From Aspidapion aeneum (Eukaryota > Arthropoda > Insecta > Coleoptera > Brentidae): a stretch of DNA of 64,000 bases. Under the pieces are notes generated by a model. It did no database searches and was not told the DNA's origin. It saw only the letters and a program-made list of their open reading frames with translations. Below, in pieces: positions 45,133 through 56,798 of the stretch; position 1 is the stretch's first letter, and each line of letters opens with the position of its first letter. Position numbers and translations under genes: made by a program. The stretch is from assembly GCA_963576565.1 (NCBI GenBank), contig OY755039.1, forward strand, positions 143,537,369-143,601,368, written 5' to 3'.

Positions 45133-45790
45133 GGCTTCCCGAAAAGTTTTACTTTTAAATTGCATCTTGACTTTATTCCTGATGCTTATCATATTTGACA
45201 GGCGCTCAAATTTATAGATTTTGTAAATTTGATGCTCCTTATATTATTTAATTAATAAGTTAGGCTTGGAATATACTTTCCAAAAATACCCCATATGTCG
45301 CAGTTTTGATAAATAGTTTCTGAAATATTAGCGATAAATTTTTAAATGATAAAAATATAACATTACCACTAATGTGTTAATTTCAGTGTCCTTATTTCGA
45401 ACTATGTTAGTCCCCATGTATAAACAGTGACAATGACAACTATTTTTTTTTAAATGACGCTCAAAATGACAACCGGTAACGACAACAAAGTTGTGTCATT
45501 GTCACTGTTGTTACATGGGGACTAACATAATTTGGAATAAGGATACTAAAATTAACACAAGAGCGGTACTGTTATAATTGCTAATAACTCAGAAACTATG
45601 GCTACAAACTGCGACATATGGGGTATTTTTGAAAAGTATATTCCAAGCATAATCTATTAATGAAATAATATAAGGAGCATCCAATTTACAAAAACTATAA
45701 ATTTGAGCACCTGTCAAATATGGAAAGCATCAGGAATAAAGTCAAGATCCAATTTAAAAGTAAAAATTTCGCGAATTCGAACACAATTTC
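45133..45790. repeat. Large imperfect palindrome K (arms about 310 bp)
   Basis: Left arm 45137-45452 and right arm 45462-45776 are inverted copies. Shared blocks include TTGACTTTATTCCTGATGCT, CCCCATATGTCGCAGTTT and GTTAGTCCCCATGTA. The loop is only about 10-40 nt. The arms differ at roughly one base in eight, so it is an old foldback. Confidence 0.8.
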
Positions 45791-45991
45791 TTTTATATTC
45801 TTACATCAATTAACTAAAAGGGTGGGAAAAAATATAATGAGACACCCTGTATATGCAAAACTTAAAAGGCAACCATCGTATTAATCAATACTTACAGTGA
45901 AACCTCCTATCAGCGGACACTCACGGTTTCGTTGATTTTGTCCGCTTATTGAAGGTGTCCGCTTATGAGACAGAACTGCGAAATTTTAATA

Positions 45992-46685
45992 TACAGGGTG
46001 TCATTAAAAGTTTGTAACAAACTGTGACAGGTGATAGTACACATAAAAATAAGAAAAAAAGTTCATATGAACATAGGTCCTAAAATGCATAGTAGGGGAG
46101 CTACGGGCACCAAAAGGGTTAATATCGAAAATGGTTCTTTTTATAATGGTTTTTTGGAGTAGAGAACCTTTTCGACGTAAAAAGGTGAGAAGATTTCCAA
46201 AATGCACTTAGAATGTAAAAAATACAATCCGAAAAAAAAAATTAAGTACCTCCCATAAACAGGATACCTTTTACAATCAATTATCTCGTAAACCGTTGCT
46301 CTGGGCGACTTTCGACAAGAGTACCTTTTTTACTTAAAAAAGGGAGTAGTTTTCAAAAATGTAAAAAAATGCAATACAAAAAAAAATTCTTGTTAAAACA
46401 ACCCACCACCCCTACCAAAAGTACCCTTTTCAGTTAAGTAATTATTTTTTTACCTTACCACAATGTGAAGGGTCAAAATTAATTAACATTTGCAATTTTT
46501 TGTAAAATTCCATAGCTTTTTAAAGTTGCTGTATAAAAAAAACCATTTTCGATATTAACCCTTTTGGTGCCCGTAGCTCCCCTACTATGCATTTTAGGAC
46601 CTATGTTCATATAAACTTTTTTTATTATTTTTATGTGTACTATCACCTGTCAAAGTTTGTTACAAACTTTTAATGACACCCTGTA
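45992..46685. mobile_element. TA-inserted MITE H with ~150-bp arms
   Basis: CAGGGTGTCATTAAAAGTTT (45994) is matched by AAACTTTTAATGACACCCTG (ending 46683). The arms stay alike through GGGGAGCTACGGGCACCAAA. TA (or TATA) lies on both sides. It sits inside the pogo element. Confidence 0.85.
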
Positions 46686-47848
46686 TATTTATTAACAATT
46701 TCCGCTGCTTGAGTTTTTACGATATTACATTTTTCAGCGATCTTTCTTGGTGATAGATGTTGGCTCTGGAACGAAATAGCGATGTACAAAATAGCGAGTA
46801 TTAAAATCGCGGTTTTGAAATAGCGACAATCAAAATAGCGATGTAATGAAAGGGCGACTATCAAAATAGCGATGTAACAAAATGGCGATATAACAAAATA
46901 GCGATTATAACAAAATAGCGATGTAACAAAATAGCGACTATCAAAATAGCGATGTAACAAAAAAGCGACTATCAACGATGTAACAAAATAGCGATTGTCA
47001 AAATTGCGATATTTTGGTTCGGTTTTGGCATATAGGTCGACAAAGGGGTTTCTTTCTAACAAATTTTTTCAAAAAAAAAACTTCTCTGACTTCTTTATTC
47101 TCGGGATCCTAGAGGGTGTGAATCTGAACCGAAGCGAACCGAACCAGAAAAAAACTCTCCAGACTTCTTTTCCGGGATCCTAGAAAGTTTGAATGTGAAC
47201 CGAACCAAATTGAACCGAATTCGATTCAGTTTGGTTCGGTTCGGTTTGGTTCGGTTCGGTTCGGATTCACACCCTCTAGGATCGAGGAAAAGAAGTCAGG
47301 AAAGTTTTTTTTTTTAATTTGTTAGAAAGAACAGGTGGTATAGTCAAAATACAGCTAGGATATAATAACGCATTTCGGTTCGGTTCGGTTTGGATTAGTT
47401 TTGTTTTTTTTTCTTTTTAATTATTTGTTTATTTACCTAATAGGTATGAATCGATTCGGCTTGGTTTGATTCGGTTTTTTGATACATCGCTATTTTGATA
47501 CATCGCTATTTTGATACATCGCTATTTTGATACATCGCTATTTTGATTGTCGCTATTTTGATTGTCGCTATTTTGATACATCGCTATTTTGATTGTCGCT
47601 ATTTTGATACATCGCTATTTTGATATGTCGCTGTTTTGTTACAAACGCTATTTTGATACATCGCTATTTTGATAGTCGCTGTTTCATTACATCGCTATTT
47701 TGATAGTCGCTATTTCGTTACTCGCTATTTCGTACGTCGCTATTTTGTACATCGCTATTTCGTTCCAGAGACATAGATGTTCCTTCTTCGAAACGTTAAC
47801 AACTACCATTTTTTCACGTAAACTAAGAATTTTTTTACTAGACGCCAT
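46686..47848 (-). pseudogene. pogo/Tigger transposase N-terminus (CENP-B-type HTH), split by E2
   Basis: Starting at ATG 47848 on the minus strand, the frame reads MASSKKILSLREKMVVVNVS and KKEHL, then is cut by element E2. It resumes at 46752 with SPRKIAEKCNIVKTQAAEIV and NKY, and is then cut by MITE H. The K-K-x-L-S-L-x-E-K opening with a downstream helix-turn-helix is the N-terminal DNA-binding region (CENP-B N / psq-like) of pogo-family transposases. It lies inside an element with Tigger ends, which supports the call. The DDE domain is absent. Confidence 0.7.
46753..47781. mobile_element. Foldback element E2 with 9-bp TSD ATAGATGTT
   Basis: The element spans 46762 (GGCTCTGGAACG) to 47772 (CGTTCCAGAGAC), flanked by ATAGATGTT. 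The arms have the same CAAAATAGCGA words as E1. Variant words (such as GAAAGGGCGACT) sit at the same ordinal position, so the array was inherited, not rebuilt. The core holds GGATCCTAGAG three times, around 47103, 47177 and 47275, next to GGTTC runs. It lies inside the pogo element. Confidence 0.88.
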
Positions 47849-48187
47849 TTCAAAGAGACTTATTACTACCCAACTGAACAATAAAAATAAAACACAGCAG
47901 TCCCGTCGAATAAAATACATTGTAAATACGACAAAAGTATTTAGTCTCCGCATTAAAACAAAAATAGTTAATTCCCCGGCTGCAAAGTGCGTTGTTGCCA
48001 ACATACTACTTAATATTTATGCCCATGTCGTGCAGCGCTCCGAACCGCGTCCGGTTATTAGAGTGTCCGGTTATAGGAGTGAATTTTACATGTAGAGAAA
48101 TAGGGAAAAGCTTGGTTCCAACAAATTTTTCCGCTTAAAGGGAGTGTCCGCTTAATAGAGGTGTCCGCTAGGAGAAGTTTCACTGTA

Positions 48188-48398
48188 CTTAGATACCAGT
48201 AACATTATTTGAAAATACACATATTTTTCATAATTTTTTTCCGTAGGTGTATTGAAAAATACCGTTTCTTCTTCATTAAAATAAAACAATAATATCCAAT
48301 TACAGCGGGGAAGGAACATAAAACGAAAATTGGGGCCAGAAGACACGGCCATCCATACCTAGTCATTCTGGGCAAAGTTTACACAATTAAAATATAAG
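48188..48398. other. Spacer
   Basis: AT-rich, no feature supported. Confidence 0.4.
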
Positions 48399-49020
48399 GG
48401 ATAGCGGGAGGAATGTTTATTTTAGTTAACGTCGGCCATCTTCATCGTGTGAAAACGATTGTTGCCCTTTCTACGTGTTGCCGGTTCTATCCTTAGTGAA
48501 GACGTATGAGTTTGTTTTGATTTGGGGTCAGTTGGTAGTTAAAAGCCTTACCGGTGGCGTGTCCATTGTTTGTTTTTGTGTTTGTTTGTTTGTTTTCAAA
48601 ATGGAAATAAATACCGTCGATTATATAATTACCTGTGTAAATTAAAATACGTCGATATACGAACTTCGATTACAAATATAATCTTTAGGGCCTCATAGAC
48701 CGGACTTAAAAATTAACCAAAATTTTAGTGCAAGTAATGTTCCAAAAAAACTTATACTAGAAAATTTAATAAAAAATTATACGATTCTGAAAACTGGTTG
48801 TGCGGTTGTGAAAAACGAAATGCTTTCTTGCTTTATTTGCCTTATTATGAGCAATCTACGAAATGATCCTGCTTGGGTGGCAAAGGGAATGTTTGATATC
48901 AAGCATTTTAGTAAAAAGTTAAAAAGACACAAAGTAAGAGCTACAAAAATTTAAATAACCACATAGAGTTTTCTATGCTAGGCAAGACTGATATTAGGTG
49001 CCAATTGAATAATGCCTATT
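48399..49020 (+). mobile_element. hAT-C copy 4, truncated both ends
   Basis: Homology runs from GCGGGAGGAATGTTTATTTT to the start of the transposase fragment (ATGAGCAATCTACGAAATGA near 48847; CAATTGAATAATGCCTAT at about 49018). It carries an extra ~30 bp near 48738 compared with the other copies. Confidence 0.7.
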
Positions 49021-49147
49021 GCACGGTAAAAAAAATTGTCTTAGATCAAAGCAAATTGCTTTGCAGTAAAATAGTTTGTGCTTTCCTGGTCACTAAGAGA
49101 ATATTTTCTTGATATAGCACAAAAAATGTCTTGCCATTTTCTTACAA
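49021..49147. other. Spacer
   Basis: Short AT-rich stretch with no feature. Confidence 0.4.
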
Positions 49148-49835
49148 CACTCGACTAGTGATTTAACGCTTGGGAAAAAAACCGGAAAAATTGGAAAAAA
49201 ACCTCGGTTTTTACCGTTTTTTTCACATACCTTGGAAAAATTGGAAAAAAATGGAAAAATTGAGAAACCACAAATTATATTTATAGAAGCACAAATATCT
49301 CAAATATACGTAAATTAACCAAATTATACATTCTTGTGGGATCAATAGTCAAAATCAAATAACATTTATTTATTTTTATATAATATAAAAATAACGTTAG
49401 TTTTAAGTTTTTAAACAAAATAAATGTAAAAAAATATTAAAAATTAAACTAAATTATCATTTTAAAAAACAAAAACATTATTTGGCAAAAAAACTAATAG
49501 AAAGATCTTCCTCCGAGTCCGATCCTGAGTCTTCGGCTTTTGAGTAAGCATCGACATCTGAATCTGCCTCCACAATACCCTCTTCTTCATCTTGAATTAA
49601 ATCCAAAATGTTTTTCATCAAAATTTTTATCAAAATTACTTAATAATGATTTAAATAAAAATTATACATTTTTATGAGGCTTACACTTGTTAGCCAACTT
49701 CCATATCAGAGTACTCTAAACTGATTTTTAACACAATTTCAATTTTTCCGTTTTTTTTTCGTTTTTTTCCGGAGAAAACCCCGATTTTTTTCCATGACTC
49801 AATTTTTCCGGAAATTTTAAATCCCTACACTCGAC
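49148..49835 (-). mobile_element. hAT element DD with 8-bp TSD CACTCGAC
   Basis: The element spans 49156 (TAGTGATTTAA) to 49827 (TTAAATCCCTA), flanked by CACTCGAC. Subterminal GGAAAAATTGGAAAAAAA words occur in inverted orientation at the two ends. It contains a short acidic ORF (49478-49618, minus). TAGxGATTTAA ends with an 8-bp TSD fit hAT. Confidence 0.85.
49478..49618 (-). pseudogene. Acidic C-terminal tail of a hAT transposase (probable)
   Basis: A 46-codon minus-strand ORF runs from ATG 49618 to TAA 49478-49480. It encodes MKNILDLIQDEEEGIVEADS followed by a Ser/Asp/Glu-rich stretch. Acidic tails of this kind follow the dimerisation region of some hAT transposases, and the position inside hAT DD supports that. 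By sequence alone it could be any acidic peptide. Confidence 0.35.
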
Positions 49836-52027
49836 CACTCAGAGTTAGCTATTGGTCAGAGCGTGTGATGTGGGCGGTCACATCGTTCAAGTATGAAAAT
49901 AGAGACCCGGGTGTAATTCACACATTTTAATTTTTTTAAACGTTTGAATTATTAGCCCTTAATTTTTTTAAACATTTGAACTACTACCGCTTACAGCGCC
50001 TTGTCTTCACCCACTTCAAAAACTAACGGCCTTATCGACCGTTACCGAGAAATTTTGGTGCCAAATTTTTTGAAATCGGTTTTTGAGTTATTGTGTTCCA
50101 GACAGATGTAACAAAACGGGATTTGAATAAAAATGGTATTTTTGCCATTTATAAGTTTTTAAAGATTTTTAATTAAATATTGTTTTTGTCATCAACAAGC
50201 ATTAATTATATGCAAAACTAGGTTAAGATTAAGTAAAATTTATGGCAACTCCGGCGACGTTTTTTGGCATATTTTCAGGTTCGCTGTATTTTAATAAAAG
50301 TTGTATTCGGCTAATATGTCCTTTGAGCCAATAACATCAAAATAATTTATATTTTGTAACTGGAAACAAATTAGCTAAACCATTTTCAACTTTTAAAAAA
50401 CACACTGTGTAATTTTAACTTTATCGATTTGTCTTTCTCGCCAATGCGAGAGAGCTTAAGTTTCAAACCACGATAACGGCAGGCCAAGAATGTCTTGGAC
50501 AAGAAAACCGTTAAAGAAAGCTTAGATTTTAGACCAATAAGCTAGCGGCAAGCTAAGAACGCCTAGAGAGCAGAGTACTGAAACTTTCGAAAGTCGGGAG
50601 GGAAATCACTCTTTAGTTGCGCTTCGCTTGGTTCGTTTCGGCTTCGCTTTCGTTCACACTTCTTAAGGGGGGTTTTATTTCAACTGGGGAAATTTATCAA
50701 TTATGTTAACTTTGTATAAAACTGTTAACTTTAATATTCATAATTATTTTAGTCTTTTCTTTTGGAGTTTATTAATTTTAAAGCTTTTAATTATTAAATA
50801 ATGTTTTTAACTGTTTTATGGTTTTTTAACAACAAAATACAAACCATTCGTTGCCCTAAAATCGGCATTTTTAATCAACAATATATCCCAAACCTAAACA
50901 GTAATATTAAGTAAATTCAACAGTTAATTGAATGGTTTCACCTGTTCAATCAACGTTTATAATGTTGATAAATATATATATTTACAACAAATATATAAAA
51001 GGTTTATAAAACCTAAAAGTTTAAGAAGTGTAAATATTTGAATACAAAAGTTTAATAGTACAAAAAAATTTGATATTCAATTAGTAAATATAAGAAGTGA
51101 AAGTATAAAGCTACGAGAAGAAAATTGAAAAGGTACATATGTATGATTTTCCTACATTGGTTATACATTTGAGAAAAACATTTATAGCATAAAACTTCCT
51201 CCAAGAACCGTCAAATTCCCTTTCGAGAACAAATAAGTAAGAACATTTAATCTTTTTAGAATTTATATAAGTTGTAGCTCACAACATTTAAGCCTTGGCC
51301 ACTTGAGGTGACAGTACCACTGTCACACTGGCCGCCTGTTACACAGAGGTACAGACCATGACCATCAATCACCATCAGAAAATTTGGTGATTTTGACCCA
51401 ATCAATTTATTTTAAGTAAAAATAAAACAAAAAATTTGGCGATCAAAAAAGCCTTATTCCATACCTCTATGTATGTATGGCTAAAAAAAATCTCACAAGA
51501 ATGAAAAATAATACTAAAAATAAAATTTATTAGATATTTGGCATTTAGGGTCGCACAAAAAATTCAAATTTTGATGATGTTTACCGGTTCCGAAATGTGT
51601 CCCAGATAAAAGTAATTAGAGCTTTCTGAATATTTTGAAAGAGGTAAGACATATAATTTCGGTTAAATGAGCAAAAAATTTTGATATTCTAAACCCAATC
51701 AGATCAAATTTAAAAATATTTACAGGGGCTTTCCTTCACAAATAAAATTTTATTGTCAATCAAAAAATTAATTTCTTAAAATTTAACGATTTATGACTTG
51801 AAATATTCTATTCTAAATTAAAATCCTTTTTATTAAAATTACGCGAACAAAACACAACAGTTTAAAAGAATAGTAGTCCATTAAAAGAACCGAACCCAAA
51901 TATTTTTTCCAGTAACTCCCTGACCTTTTTCCACCAAAAAAAATGTCCCCAAGTCACAGGTTAGAATAGAAACCTACCAAAATAAGGATCGGGAAGCTAA
52001 TTTGGGAATAATTTTTGAAAAAATGTT
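49836..52027. other. 2.2-kb AT-rich region without recognised genes
   Basis: GCCAAATTTTTTGAAATCGG followed by TTTTGAGTTATTGTGTTCCA and GACAGA at 50069-50115 repeats the motif found in elements D, M and N. GCTTCGCTT/CGTTTCGGCTTCGCTTTCG words lie at 50620-50650. No frames of note. Confidence 0.45.
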
Positions 52028-52437
52028 TCGGTTTGGTGCGGTTCATTTTAGTTCGGTGCGGTTTGGATCGGTTTGGTTTGGTTTGGTTACACCCTTTAGG
52101 ATCCCAGGAAAAAAGTTAGGAAAGTTTTTTTTTTGAAAAAATATGTTAGAAAGACACCACCCCTTACTCGAACTTTTTATAACAGCGACGTTTGTAATGG
52201 CGATCTTTCAAAACGCGGTGTTTTTAGACGCGCTATTTTGAACACACGCTATTTTAAACACGCGCTATTTTGATACGCGCTATTTTTAACATGCGCCATT
52301 TTGATACGCGCTGTTTTGATACGCGCTATGTTAATACGCGCTATTTTGATCACGCGCCGTTATGATACGCGCTATTTTGATACGCGCTCAAATGAGCGCG
52401 CTATTTTGATACGCGCTATTTCGTTACAGAGCCCAAG
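52028..52437. mobile_element. Half foldback element E3 with GCGC words
   Basis: GGTTTGG/GGTTCGG runs, then TTTAGGATCCCAGGAAAAAA, match the right core of E1/E2. About 13 words of the form TACGCGCTATTTTGA follow every 14-16 bp, ending CGCTATTTCGTTACAGAGCCC (compare CGTTCCAGAGCC in E1). The left half is missing. Confidence 0.78.
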
Positions 52438-53224
52438 AGGTTTACTAGTAGATTAAAAAAAATTTGGTCGGACTTAAAATTTATTGACCAAAGTTTCTGG
52501 TCGGACACGTCAAAGGTGTGACAAAAATTAAAAAACTTAACCTACTTTCTTATCAAAAACTGAAGATCTACGGATCAAGAATTCTGCCAGTAGATTAAAA
52601 AGACTTGGTCGGAAAGTAAATTTTTTGACCAAAGTATCTAGTCGGACGCCATTTTTATTCGTCATCAAAAGTACATAAATCTCCTTAAACAGAAAATATA
52701 ACAATAATAATTGCAAAAACAAAATAACAAAATTAACTAGAAAAAATATAATTTTGAAACTGTCAAAAAACTCATTAGCAGAGCAACAAAAGAGTTTGAC
52801 CAAAATCTAATCAGCTCGTTACAGTGTTGAACAATATTTTACCTGAAAATTTCATGAAAATCGGTTTGGCGGTTTAGGAGCTATCGTATTACTGACGGAC
52901 ATACACACACACGGACAGACGTTAGGACGATATTGCTATGATAGATATAAATACACCGAAATCTCGGCATTATCTGAAAAAAAAAAGCATTTTATTTCTT
53001 TTAGTCATCAATTATACTGTAAGCAAATAACTCTTTTCGTTGAAAACTTTTCGTTTAAAATTCTGGAATAGGGCAAAAGTTTAAGTAAATCAAAGTCATC
53101 AATATGTACCCAACCACCACATAAAACAAGAGTGCTGGAACTTTTTAGTGCTGATTTTTAAATATCCCGGAAAACTTTACTTGCGGTTACAAACTAAAAC
53201 AATATGTTTTAGCTGTAATCCATT
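52438..53224. other. Repeat-bearing spacer
   Basis: A ~60-bp unit with TAGATTAAAAAxAxTTGGTC and GACCAAAGTxTCTxGTCGGA occurs at 52447-52510 and again at 52590-52650. The segment at 52755-52830 is shared with 44903-44985. At 52840-52925, AAATTTCATGAAAATCGG leads into CGGACATACACACACACGGA, a further variant of the microsatellite-linked motif. A minus-strand frame here (52537-52803) has no domain. Confidence 0.6.
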
Positions 53225-53984
53225 AAAAAATACTCTGCCAATCTATGGGCACCTAAGCTCACACTGGGTACTATAGTTATAGTGTATCTACGTGAAAGCT
53301 AATATAACTAAAAACTGAAGTATGTTTTATTGAACTCCAGACTCAATTACCTTTCGTTTGATACCACACAAGCCATGTTTTGACTTAAACTCTAATTTTT
53401 CAAATCTACCCCCACCCTTTTTTTAAAAACTAAAATGTATTTTGTTTAACTCCAGACTCAATTACCTTTCGTTTGATATCACACACGCCATATTTCCACT
53501 TAAACACTAATTTTTGAAATTTACCCCCCCCCCCTTTTTTTTAAATAAACGAAAATGTATTTTGTTTAACTCCAGACTCAATTACCTTTCGTTTGATATC
53601 ACACACGCCATATTTTTTCATAAACTCTAATTTTTGAAATCTACCCCCACCCTTTTATTTGGATTGTGTTCGGTGGATTTTGTTCATTTTTAAATGGGAC
53701 CATCTCGACCCAAAACCCAGCCTGGGTACCAAATTTCATTAAAATCGGGCAAGCGGTTTTTGAGTTATGCGCGTTGGTCGTTACAGACAGACATACAGAC
53801 ACACAGACAGACAGACAGACAGACATACAGACAGACAGACAGACGGCGCAACAAAAAAGTTTCAAAATCATCTGAAACGCAAAGATATATAAAAATTTTT
53901 GAAATCGGAGCAACTTTTTTTTTCTCGAAAAAATTAGGATCACCATAGCTCACACTACTATAGTATAGTATATGTGTGAGCTAA
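53225..53984 (+). mobile_element. Hairpin-ended element D5
   Basis: It has the D1 orientation. The left hairpin is slightly decayed (AGCTCACACTGGGTAC...GAAAGCT). Three ~115-bp units and the AAATTTCATTAAAATCGGGC block follow, then an ACAG array of about 56 bp (53785-53843). The right hairpin AGCTCACACTACTATAGT... ends 53981, followed by CTAA. Confidence 0.82.
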
Positions 53985-54578
53985 TACCCTTATAGTATTG
54001 AAATAAGGGGATCCGGTTTAAAACAGCGATATTTAAAAAAGCGACATACCTATTAAAACAGCGTGTACAGCAGAAAGATATACAACGCGTAGCTCACGTG
54101 AAAGACCGGCCCGGGCGCGGAAATATCACGTGACCGTAGTAGGCTCACGAAAAAACACCTCACGGCCCGCTGTCATTATAAAACATGTGTGTTTTCAGTT
54201 TTGGTATGTTTGTTTACGTCGATTTTTTTTTATTTTGGGCACGAATTTTAGATGAATTTTATCAAAGTTATTAAAATAACGCATCCCACGAAAAAGACTG
54301 TAGTGGGCTGCGTTAAAATAATTAATGGCTAATGAGTAAATTATAAAGAAAATACCTATAAGATAAACAATGCCAATGTTGTTCCTTGTCGGTCCAACTA
54401 TAAAACTGAAACCTAATATGTTGCAAACGGGAAAGAAGTGGTAAAAGATCTTGGATAAGATTGATCAAGTAATAGACATCCTTAGTGACATTTTCGATAG
54501 TGAGAGTAAAAATGTGTTCAGTTGTCATTTCTTATAGAACAATTAGGTCTCTTGAAAAGGTAACCTAAGAATCAAAGT
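53985..54578. other. Unassigned region
   Basis: A GC-richer, CACG-rich patch lies at 54080-54170, with AT-rich DNA after it. The minus-strand frame 54322-54528 has no recognisable domain. Confidence 0.4.
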
Positions 54579-55004
54579 GTGAAATATTTAAAAAGTAAGA
54601 TACAGCTTTTAAAAGAACATGAGTTGGTAGTTAACTTACACTTTAATGAAATATATATTAAACTTTGTGCTGGGTTATTTTTCAAAAAATTATTGACGAC
54701 CACTACATTCAGTTCATTGAATGTGAAAACTATCTCACTTATTCACAAAATCACTTGTTTCTTTTTAATAAATTATTGTGAAATGTTTTATATTGAAAAT
54801 TTTTCTTCAGATAACTCTAGCGAGTGTTTTTGTGGCGAAGAACTATTGTCAAAGCTTGAAAAAATTAGTTTAAGGGCATGTAAAGTTTTTTTAAATAATT
54901 TTATTAAAAAGCACAATGATTTAGTGTCTGCTAATAAATCTTTGAATAAGAACTCAGACAAAGATGATGACACCCAAAGAAAAATTAAAAAACTAAAAGC
55001 TTAG
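54579..55004 (+). pseudogene. Possible P-element/THAP-type transposase relic
   Basis: A 141-codon frame starts at 54579. Residues about 1-30 read MKYLKSKIQLLKEHELVVNL followed by HFNEIYIK, which resembles the LxxDEIHIK region of P-element/THAP9-type transposases. The rest (ICCFF-like hydrophobic segment, a single CFCGEE motif, basic tail KIKKLKA at the C-terminus) gives no further support. The acidic residue normally at the first catalytic site appears to be Asn-Glu here. The call is weak. It could be an unrelated transposon protein. Confidence 0.3.
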
Positions 55005-55752
55005 GTTTGATATGTCGAATGTTGAAAGACTTGTATAGATTTGAAGTGACTAACGATATTATGTACCTAATATATGTACCTGAAGATACTAGAGTGCAAA
55101 TTTTGTATAATTTTTTATTTTATAGATTCAGTTCTTTTATCCATAATAAACACATATATCAGCAAAATATTTTTGCCTATAAAAGAACAAAAATTTTTTG
55201 TTAATTTATTTAAATTGTGTAGAAACATAATTATAATATATTAAGCAATATAATAAGAATCCTGAGACTCCTAAGATCATCACAAAATTTGGTAGTTAGG
55301 CTTTCTGGACCGAAATAACTTATTTTGAGTGAAATTTTTTTTTATCCCAATTTTAGTCTGGCGAAGACATCATCTTATGGCTGAAAGCGCAGTGAGATCT
55401 TCAACTAAGTAAAATATTTTTCTTCTATAAAATTGTTTAACATAAATTTAATATATTTTTCTTCTATCAAATTGTACATTGTGTCCTGAATTTTCTCATT
55501 TCTTTACTTACCTTCTATAAATTTTCGAAAGTGTGTTCAAAAGATGCAGGAAAAGCACTTTAGCATCAGGGCCGCCCGGGCTAAAGCTTTTAAAGTACGT
55601 TTTGTCACGCGAAAGTTTCCAAAAACTGTTTTTCGAGGTTTTCAAATTACTAAAATAGTTACAATAAGTACTTAAACATTGTCTTTAAAATGGGTAGGGG
55701 ATACCTGGGCTGGTTGTTGCCACACGACCGGCAAAAACATAAATCTACCATA
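55005..55752. other. Unassigned region
   Basis: AT-rich with no feature, apart from a GC-richer bit near 55565-55590. No gene recognised. Confidence 0.4.
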
Positions 55753-56680
55753 ATTAATGACAGTGGCGGCTCGTGACAGTAAAGTTTGTGAGTTCTGCCG
55801 ATAGGGTATAAAAAATGCTATTTTTTTACAGTCTCCAGATCACGTGTCTATTATAAAAAGTAAAAAATTGCCAAGTTTGGTTTGGCAAAAATTACAATGC
55901 CTAGGAAAAAATAGCGTTTTTACAAAAGATTTAATTAAATAATAATAATTAAAAGAGAATTATTTTTTTGCATCCGCATATCCAGTCGTTTCTGGCATAA
56001 ATTTCTCTTGTAAAAATCCTTTTATACGATTTTCCCCGGCTTGAACCACACTTTTATATTAAAATATCGGGCAATGACCTCCTTCTTCTTTCAGTTTTAG
56101 TTTTTCTTCATAAGTAAAGAGAGAGAATTTTTTTACATTAATTAAATTATCCACCACATTCATTGTGACACAATTATACAAAAACAAACACGAGCACAAC
56201 CTCTCGCTCATGCGTTTGGCGTCTAAATAAATGCGCCCGCAAATACGCAACGCTGAGCCCGCCCGCCCGGAATTGTACTGGAACTGCAAGTTTTGCAGCT
56301 CTATTTAGGCCTAGATTTCGCTATCTAAACCCATGAGCAAGTGCGGTGAGGGGCGAAGGAAGGGGTTCCTAGCCGAGCACAGATCTCGTTAGCCGCCCAG
56401 CTACGTTGTGTTGCAATTTAGCAGCGCAACAATGCCAATAACTTCATTTGACCGACTGTGAAATGCGGCCTTCGGCGACGGCGCTCGTCAGACTCAACAC
56501 ACGTACGCGATTTGAAGGCCTACTATACCAACACCGGACCTAACTGCTATTCCAATAATTTTAGAAATAAAATAATTATAATAGAAAAATAGCAGCGGCT
56601 GAAAAATTGTCAAATAATGTGAAAATTTTGGGGGTTCTGCAGCTCTGCAGCCCTTATGCATAGCCGCCCCTGATTAATAA
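55753..56680 (-). mobile_element. hAT element A2, inverted short copy of A1
   Basis: The element spans 55761 (CAGTGGCGGCTCGTGACAGT) to 56672 (CATAGCCGCCCCTG), flanked by ATTAATGA and ATTAATAA (7 of 8 identical). It matches both ends of A1 in reverse orientation. It lacks about 1.1 kb of A1 interior. Confidence 0.85.
56059..56163 (-). pseudogene. hAT-A transposase N-terminus in copy A2
   Basis: From ATG 56163 on the minus strand the frame reads MNVVDNLINVKKFSLFTYEE, then KLKLKEEGG, and stops at 56059. It matches the ORF in A1 (2568) at the first 20 or so residues with two changes, then diverges. The splice donor seen in A1 is not preserved. Confidence 0.5.
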
Positions 56681-56798
56681 CTGTGTGAAATCCTAAAATT
56701 CTACTTAAATTTTGCATAAAATTATAAGTGTCTGTGTCTTTATGCAGTGGCGGCTGCTACAGGGAGGGCAACGGGGCAGTGCCCTCTCAAAAATAGAC

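Larger units (their letters stand above)
45893..48187 (-). mobile_element. pogo/Tigger element with TA target, carrying two nested insertions
   Basis: CAGTGAAACCTCCTATCAGC (45895) and the complementary GTGTCCGCTAGGAGAAGTTTCACTG end (48185) are flanked by TA. Repeated GTGTCCGCTTAT words in both ends are typical of Tigger-like TIRs. Without MITE H and foldback E2 the element is only about 0.6 kb. It retains the start of a transposase on the minus strand, so it is an internal deletion derivative. Confidence 0.88.
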
